DNA of 64,000 nt from Nocardia jinanensis (GTDB taxonomy: Bacteria > Actinomycetota > Actinomycetes > Mycobacteriales > Mycobacteriaceae). The position numbers and the translations under genes were made by a program. A model generated the notes under the pieces. The model was not told where the DNA came from. It did not search any database and saw only the letters and a program-made list of their open reading frames with translations. This document shows positions 60,155 through 64,000 of the stretch, piece by piece; the stretch's first letter is position 1, and each line of letters begins with the position of its first letter. Where the stretch lies: NCBI RefSeq assembly GCF_014645735.1, contig NZ_BMMH01000017.1:40170-104169 (forward strand), in the 5' to 3' direction.

Positions 60155-61651
60155 TCAGTGCGCGAGTACCGGCTCACCTTCGGCCGGAGCCGGCAGGGTG
60201 CTCGGCAGCAGCAGTGCCAGCACTACCGCGCCGAGGACGAAAACACCGGCGCCCCAGGTGAAGCTGGTGGTGTAGCTCTCGATGGCCGACTGCGCGACGG
60301 TGATCTGGTTCGGCGTCCGGCCGGCCAGATAATCGCTCGAGGCCGACGCCGCGATGGTGCTGAGCAGCGCGGTCCCGATCGAACCGCCCACCTGCTGGCT
60401 GGTGTTGATCATCGCGGACGCGACCCCGGCGTCGTCGTGCTTCACCCCGGCGGTGGCGCTCTGGAACGCCGTCGACATCGCCCCGCCCAGGCCGAGACCG
60501 AGCAGGATCAGCCCGGGCAGAATATGCGAGGCGTACCCGGTGTCGAGACCGATCCGGGTCAGCCAGGCCATGCCGAGCGCGGCGATCGCGAACCCGGCGC
60601 TGACGACCACCTTCGGCCCGAATTTCGGCAGCAGCAGCGAGGGTGTCGTGGTCGAGGACGCCACCATGGCGGCGACCATCGGCAGGAACGCCACACCGGT
60701 CATGATCGGCGAGTAGCCCAGCGTCAGCTGCATGTAGTAGGTCAGGAACAGGAAGATCGCGAACATCCCGATTCCCATGACGAACACCGCGAGGTAGGCC
60801 CCGCCACGGGTGCGGTCGAGCACGATGCGCAGCGGCAACAGCGGGTGCGCCACCCGCGTCTCCAGCCAGATGAACAGCCCGAGCAGCGCCGCGCCACCGA
60901 TGAGGAAGGTCAGCGTGACCGAATCCGTCCAGCCTTCGCTCTCGGCGTGGGAGAACCCGTAGACGATGCCGAACAGCGCGGCGGTGACCACGACCGTTCC
61001 CGGGATATCGAGCTTCGGCCGCGTCGTGGCGACATGCTTGGCCAGCAGCAGCACCGCACCCACCAGCGCCACGGCCGCGAAGGCCAGATTCACGAACATC
61101 ACCCAGCGCCACGAGGCCCATTCGGTGAGCGCGCCGCCGAGCAGCAGCCCGATCGCTCCACCGGTACCGGCGACCGCGCCGAAGATACCGAATGCCTTCG
61201 CCCGTTCGGACGGTTCGGTGAACGTGACGGTGAGCAGCGACAATGCTGCCGGTGCGAGCACCGCACCGAAGACACCCTGGCCGATACGCGCCGCGACCAG
61301 CATTTCGAAGTTGACGGCCGCACCACCGATGGCGGAGGCCACCGAGAAGCCGATCAGACCGATGATGAAGGTATTACGCCTGCCGAACAGGTCACTGAGC
61401 CGGCCGCCGAGCAGTAGCAGGCTGCCGAAGGCCAGCGCATAACCGGTGATGACCCACTGCCTGCTCGCGTCGTCGAAACCCAGGTCGCGCTGGGCCTCCG
61501 GTAGCGCGATGTTCACCACGGTCGCATCCAGTACGACCATGAGCTGGGCGACGCCGAGGACGGCGAGAACCCACCATCGCAGCGCGTGCGAACCGCGTCT
61601 GCCCGATGCTGTTTCCTGCGCGGACGGACCGCGATCGATCGTGGTAGTCAT
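60155..61651 (-). CDS. DHA2-family MFS drug exporter (EmrB/QacA type)
   Basis: 498 residues, fourteen predicted membrane helices. Motifs: LDATVVNIALPEAQRDLGF (motif D1), GRLSDLFGRRNTF (motif A) and GAVAGTGGAIGLLLGG (motif C) are those of DHA2 drug:H+ antiporters. ATG 61651 with GGGG/GAG before. Divergent from a TetR gene with two operator copies between them, so it is probably induced by its own substrates. Confidence 0.93.
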   Translation of the reverse strand: MTTTIDRGPSAQETASGRRGSHALRWWVLAVLGVAQLMVVLDATVVNIALPEAQRDLGFDDASRQWVITGYALAFGSLLLLGGRLSDLFGRRNTFIIGLIGFSVASAIGGAAVNFEMLVAARIGQGVFGAVLAPAALSLLTVTFTEPSERAKAFGIFGAVAGTGGAIGLLLGGALTEWASWRWVMFVNLAFAAVALVGAVLLLAKHVATTRPKLDIPGTVVVTAALFGIVYGFSHAESEGWTDSVTLTFLIGGAALLGLFIWLETRVAHPLLPLRIVLDRTRGGAYLAVFVMGIGMFAIFLFLTYYMQLTLGYSPIMTGVAFLPMVAAMVASSTTTPSLLLPKFGPKVVVSAGFAIAALGMAWLTRIGLDTGYASHILPGLILLGLGLGGAMSTAFQSATAGVKHDDAGVASAMINTSQQVGGSIGTALLSTIAASASSDYLAGRTPNQITVAQSAIESYTTSFTWGAGVFVLGAVVLALLLPSTLPAPAEGEPVLAH

Positions 61652-61694
61652 CTCGCCCCTTGAAGGAAAGTTGGATGTGGAGGAAGATCCGAGA

Positions 61695-61758
61695 AGTGGA
61701 GAAGGCACCTCCGCTTATATGAAGGCTAACACAATAACGGAGGATCAACCTCCACTTA
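61695..61758. promoter_or_regulatory. Two operator copies between MFS exporter and TetR
   Basis: GGAG-6 bases-CCTCC followed by GCTTA (61698-61717), and GGAGG-5 bases-CCTCC followed by ACTTA (61739-61758). The shared core ACCTCC(G/A)CTTA recurs 41 bases apart (61707 and 61748), four helical turns. The likely TetR sites for both promoters. Confidence 0.75.
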
Positions 61759-61783
61759 ATCCCGCCGTTGATAGAATGCCGAT

Positions 61784-62467
61784 GTGAAACACGCCACGAC
61801 CCTGCGCACACCCCGGCGTCTGCGCGCCGACGCCGCACGCAATCAGCAACGCATCGTCGAGGCGGCCCGTGAACTGTTCGCCGACCGTGGGCTGGAGATC
61901 ACCCTCGACGACGTCGCCGAACGAGCGGGCGTGGGCGTGGGCACCGTCTACCGCCGTTTCGCCAACAAAAAGGAACTCATCGCCGAGGTCTTCGAACACA
62001 GCCTCGGCGCGTTCGCCGATACCGCCGAGGACAGCCTGCGCGACCCGGACCCCTGGCACGGCCTCGTACAGTTCGTCGAATACGCCTGCCGCCATTTGGC
62101 CGTCAACCGCGGCTTCAGCGAGGTCATCCTCGAACTCGACCTCGACACCGACCGCTTCCACGGCCTGCGCGACCGGATCAAACCCGCCGTAGCGGAGATC
62201 GTCGCCCGCGCCCGCGAGGCAGGGGTCCTACAGCCCGAGATCGAACCGTCGGACCTGTTCGCGATGATCCATATGGTCGACGGCCTGGCCGAATTCGCCA
62301 AACCGATCAATCCCGAGATCTGGCGCCGTTATATGGCGATCACCCTCAACGGCATCCGCGCGGACAATGTCGCGCGCCAGGAACTTCCGGTGCGCGCGTT
62401 GACCGACGACGAGGTCGACCAGGCGAAGACCGCCAAAGCCGCGCCCTGCGCCGGTCGGCGACGCTGA
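61784..62467 (+). CDS. TetR regulator of the MFS exporter
   Basis: 227 residues from a GTG 25 bases after the second operator; no ribosome site. DNA-binding part: NQQRIVEAARELFADRGLEITL and AERAGVGVGTVYRRFANKKELI. C-terminal domain SBP-/TetR_C-like, helical. Divergent from the exporter, so it should repress it and itself. Confidence 0.9.
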   Translation: MKHATTLRTPRRLRADAARNQQRIVEAARELFADRGLEITLDDVAERAGVGVGTVYRRFANKKELIAEVFEHSLGAFADTAEDSLRDPDPWHGLVQFVEYACRHLAVNRGFSEVILELDLDTDRFHGLRDRIKPAVAEIVARAREAGVLQPEIEPSDLFAMIHMVDGLAEFAKPINPEIWRRYMAITLNGIRADNVARQELPVRALTDDEVDQAKTAKAAPCAGRRR

Positions 62468-62854
62468 CCGGACGAAAGTCCGGACCGCTCCTCTCGTCCC
62501 GATAGGCAGGCGGGCGAGCCGGCTCAGGTCGCACTTGCCCGAACTCGGCGAGTTCCTCGTTCCGGCAACTCGGTTCCGGATGTGCCGCACCCGCTGTCGG
62601 CACGTCCGGCGAAACAGCCCCCGCGGTCGGCTACGGCGGCCATCCCACCTCCGGGTCGGCCGCCGAGGCGGATCGGCACAACCGACCCTCGCGGATCAGC
62701 ACCCGGCTGCCGCCGACGGTGCCGGTCGACCTGCTCTCCACACACGAGTCGGAGGTGGCAGCCGTCGTCCCGGCAATCTCCACGCTCGTGGCCAGCAGCG
62801 AGTCGATACGCGCCGGCCGATTGCGCCGAGCGTGGATCCGGTACAGAGCTCCTC
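62468..62854. other. Gene-free stretch before the repeat protein
   Basis: 387 bases. Several frames stay open because of the GC content, but none has a credible start with a ribosome site or a recognisable family. An AGGAGGAGCT stands at 62845-62854 on the minus strand with no start behind it. I see nothing convincing here. Confidence 0.4.
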
Positions 62855-64000
62855 CTACAGTCCCTGCCCCGAACTGGTGCCGGGAGCGTCCACAGGAGGC
62901 TCACCTTCCGCAGGAGGCTCACCTTCCGCCGGAGGCTCACCTTCCGCCGGAGGCTGACCTTCCGCAGAAGGTTCACCTTCGCCAGGAGGTCGGCCCTCGC
63001 CCGGAGGCTGACCTTCCCCAGGTGGCTGGCCTTCCGCCGGAGGCTCACCTTCCCCTGGAGGCTGACCCTCGCCCGGAGGCTGGCCTTCCGCCGGAGGCTC
63101 ACCTTCGCCAGGAGGCTCACCTTCGCCAGGAGGCTGGCCTTCCGCCGGAGGCTCACCTTCGCCAGGAGGCTGACCCTCCCCAGGAGGCTCACCTTCGCCA
63201 GGAGGCACAGCCGGTCCGGGGTTGGGGGCAGGGGTGGAAGGCGGTGGGGTATCGGACTTGTCCTCATCGGATTCGTCGTCTTCGTCACCGCTGTCTTCTT
63301 CGTCTCCGCCGAGACCTTGAGACATCATGGCAGCCATCATGAGAGGGGTGATCATGTCCCCGATGCCACCGCCGCTGCCGCCACCGGTACCGCCACCAGT
63401 GCCGCCGCCGGCGCCGGGGGTTTGACCCGGGTCGGGGCTGGAACCCGACCCGGTCCCGGAGGAGCCGCCGGACCCGCCCGATTCGCTATCACCCGAACCG
63501 AGTTCGTCTGATGAGAGTTCACCCGATCCGAGGCCATCCGCTCCGAACGGACCCGATTCGGAGTCGTCCGCTCCGGGAGTGGTCGTTCCTGGCGTTGTCG
63601 GAGTCGTCGGAGTTGTCGGCGTAGTCGGAGTCGTCGGCGTAGTCGGGTAAGTCGGCGTAGTCGGGTAAGTCGGCGTAGTCGGATAAGTCGGTGTCGTCGG
63701 CGCAGTCGGCGTGGTCGGCGTAGGCACTTCCGGCGCCTCCGGAGTCGTGGTCTCTGGAGAGTCCGTCGCGCCAGGGACGTCGGCCGGCCCCTCTTCGGGA
63801 TTCTCCTCAGCGCTCGGAGTCTCCTCGCCACCGAGCTGAGTGCCCGCGAAAATACCGGCGGCGAGAACAGCACCGCCACCAATGACCGCGGTCTTCGTGC
63901 TGATTCTCCGATTTCCGGGGGCGTTCGCCGGAGCATTGGCCGGAGCATTGGCCGGAGCGTTCGCCGGAGCATTGGCCGGAGCGTTCGCCGGAGCATTGGC
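62855..64000 (-). CDS. Repeat-rich single-pass membrane protein (N-terminus outside window)
   Basis: 381 residues are visible; the start is right of the window. From the N-terminal side: tandem ANAP tetrapeptides, one membrane segment (TKTAVIGGGAVLAAGIFAG), an acidic Glu/Pro linker, a Thr/Pro/Tyr tract built on TPT and YPTTP, an Asp/Ser/Gly region, GGGTGGG, a Met-rich short helix (DMITPLMMAAMMSQGLGG), an acidic stretch, a tract of about 20 PPGEGE/PPAEGQ units, and the end VDAPGTSSGQGL. The cytoplasmic or outer tail is clearly disordered. No enzyme domain. A surface stalk or scaffold is possible; the family is not known to me. Confidence 0.8.
   Translation of the reverse strand, partial: ANAPANAPANAPANAPANAPANAPANAPGNRRISTKTAVIGGGAVLAAGIFAGTQLGGEETPSAEENPEEGPADVPGATDSPETTTPEAPEVPTPTTPTAPTTPTYPTTPTYPTTPTYPTTPTTPTTPTTPTTPTTPGTTTPGADDSESGPFGADGLGSGELSSDELGSGDSESGGSGGSSGTGSGSSPDPGQTPGAGGGTGGGTGGGSGGGIGDMITPLMMAAMMSQGLGGDEEDSGDEDDESDEDKSDTPPPSTPAPNPGPAVPPGEGEPPGEGQPPGEGEPPAEGQPPGEGEPPGEGEPPAEGQPPGEGQPPGEGEPPAEGQPPGEGQPPGEGRPPGEGEPSAEGQPPAEGEPPAEGEPPAEGEPPVDAPGTSSGQGL
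62890..63210 (-). repeat. Tract of 18-bp-type repeats encoding PPGEGE/PPAEGQ
   Basis: Units near AGGAGGCTCACCTTCGCC and GGAGGCTGACCTTCCGCC repeat about 18-20 times, in which only the third bases and the G/A and E/Q positions vary. Length variation by slippage is likely. Confidence 0.85.
63590..63720 (-). repeat. Tract of 9-bp repeats encoding TPT/YPTTP
   Basis: Units of the type GTCGGCGTA and GTCGGAGTC repeat through 63590-63720, with an 18-bp higher-order unit (GTCGGCGTAGTCGGGTAA) copied three times. Confidence 0.85.
63912..64000 (-). repeat. 12-bp repeats encoding ANAP
   Basis: GCCGGAGCATTG and GCCGGAGCGTTC alternate through the right edge, seven units visible, and run out of the window. 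Confidence 0.85.

Noticed and set aside
60034..60261. Small plus-strand ORF starting MRWVYAFVFLLAG
   Set aside because: Its second half is made by the terminator hairpin and antisense of the MFS gene end; signal-like start alone is not enough.
62524..63288. Frame with repeats of KVSLLAKVSL type over the repeat region
   Set aside because: Alternative frame reading of the PPGEGE repeats; repeats keep all frames open. The acidic/Pro frame with a membrane segment and sensible composition is the real one.
62582..63511. Arg/Leu-rich plus-strand frame over the repeats
   Set aside because: Antisense of the repeat gene; sequence such as RRRLTFRRRLTF is a repeat artefact.
62890..64000. CRISPR array
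   Set aside because: Short regular repeats, but they are contiguous codon repeats with no spacers, inside an open frame.
1..64000. tRNA, rRNA, insertion sequences and integrase/att sites
   Set aside because: I looked for typical tRNA T-loop sequence, transposase motifs and flanking repeats while reading and found none; a covariance-model search would be decisive.

Overview
The window is high-GC, densely coded bacterial DNA. Its gene content points to a Nocardia-like actinomycete of the Mycobacteriales. It has a ChoD-type oxidoreductase, a CYP125-type P450, many TetR regulators, GTG starts, leaderless-looking promoters, a Tat-exported PhoD, and secreted proteins of a kind seen in Nocardia. 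The assignment is made by reading protein families only. I recognised no rRNA, tRNA, CRISPR array, IS element or prophage.

Layout. 0-5 kb: a partial ChoD-like gene, phoD, and a membrane/secreted protein pair. 5-15 kb: a lipid-type accessory region with an SDR, a SAM methyltransferase, a TetR, a hot-dog thioesterase, an acyl-CoA dehydrogenase behind a 22-bp palindrome, a P450 without the ExxR arginine, a phosphotransferase and an orphan antitoxin. 13.5-16.7 kb: a MocR/EamA divergent pair whose start codons overlap, then a guanidine-III riboswitch in front of two SMR exporters. 16.8-25.4 kb: a phthalate-dioxygenase-reductase-type protein followed by the stump of a lost flavin monooxygenase, a Nudix protein, a DapB-like dehydrogenase, a TetR controlling an SDR-hydrolase fusion, an HxlR/F420-type reductase pair around a 26-bp palindrome, and a TetR/Dabb pair with two operators. 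25.4-34.6 kb: a sulfonate operon (ssuA-ssuC-ssuB-flavin monooxygenase) that runs without a gap into a 1282-residue ABC exporter, with a ROK regulator upstream. 34.7-41.9 kb: DUF2252, an O-methyltransferase, a broken lipase gene, a TetR with a DrrAB-like exporter, a phosphotransferase and an AraC. 41.9-51.2 kb: two P450s (one CYP125-type with its TetR), a scar made of a GntR fragment and an FAD oxidoreductase fragment, a secreted hydrolase, a DUF1540 protein, a possible papain-like protein, an NPCBM-like membrane protein and a truncated VOC gene coupled to a TetR. 51.4-64 kb: a DEAD-box helicase, a Ugp-type ABC operon with a GpdQ-like phosphodiesterase, a LysR, an MFS exporter with a divergent TetR, and a repeat-rich membrane protein running off the right edge.

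How it works together. Most of the window is small independent modules, typically a local regulator beside the one to four genes it probably controls, with the operator visible as an inverted repeat. The clearest functional units are guanidine sensing and export, sulfonate uptake and desulfonation, glycerophosphodiester uptake and cleavage, and steroid or fatty-acyl oxidation. At least five gene remnants (near 17.9, 36.9, 43.3, 43.5 and 50.4 kb) show recent gene loss. No large undescribed defence or mobile system is evident. The best candidates for new biology are the SDR-hydrolase fusion, the atypical P450, the exporter coupled to sulfonate catabolism, the papain-like protein and the repeat protein.
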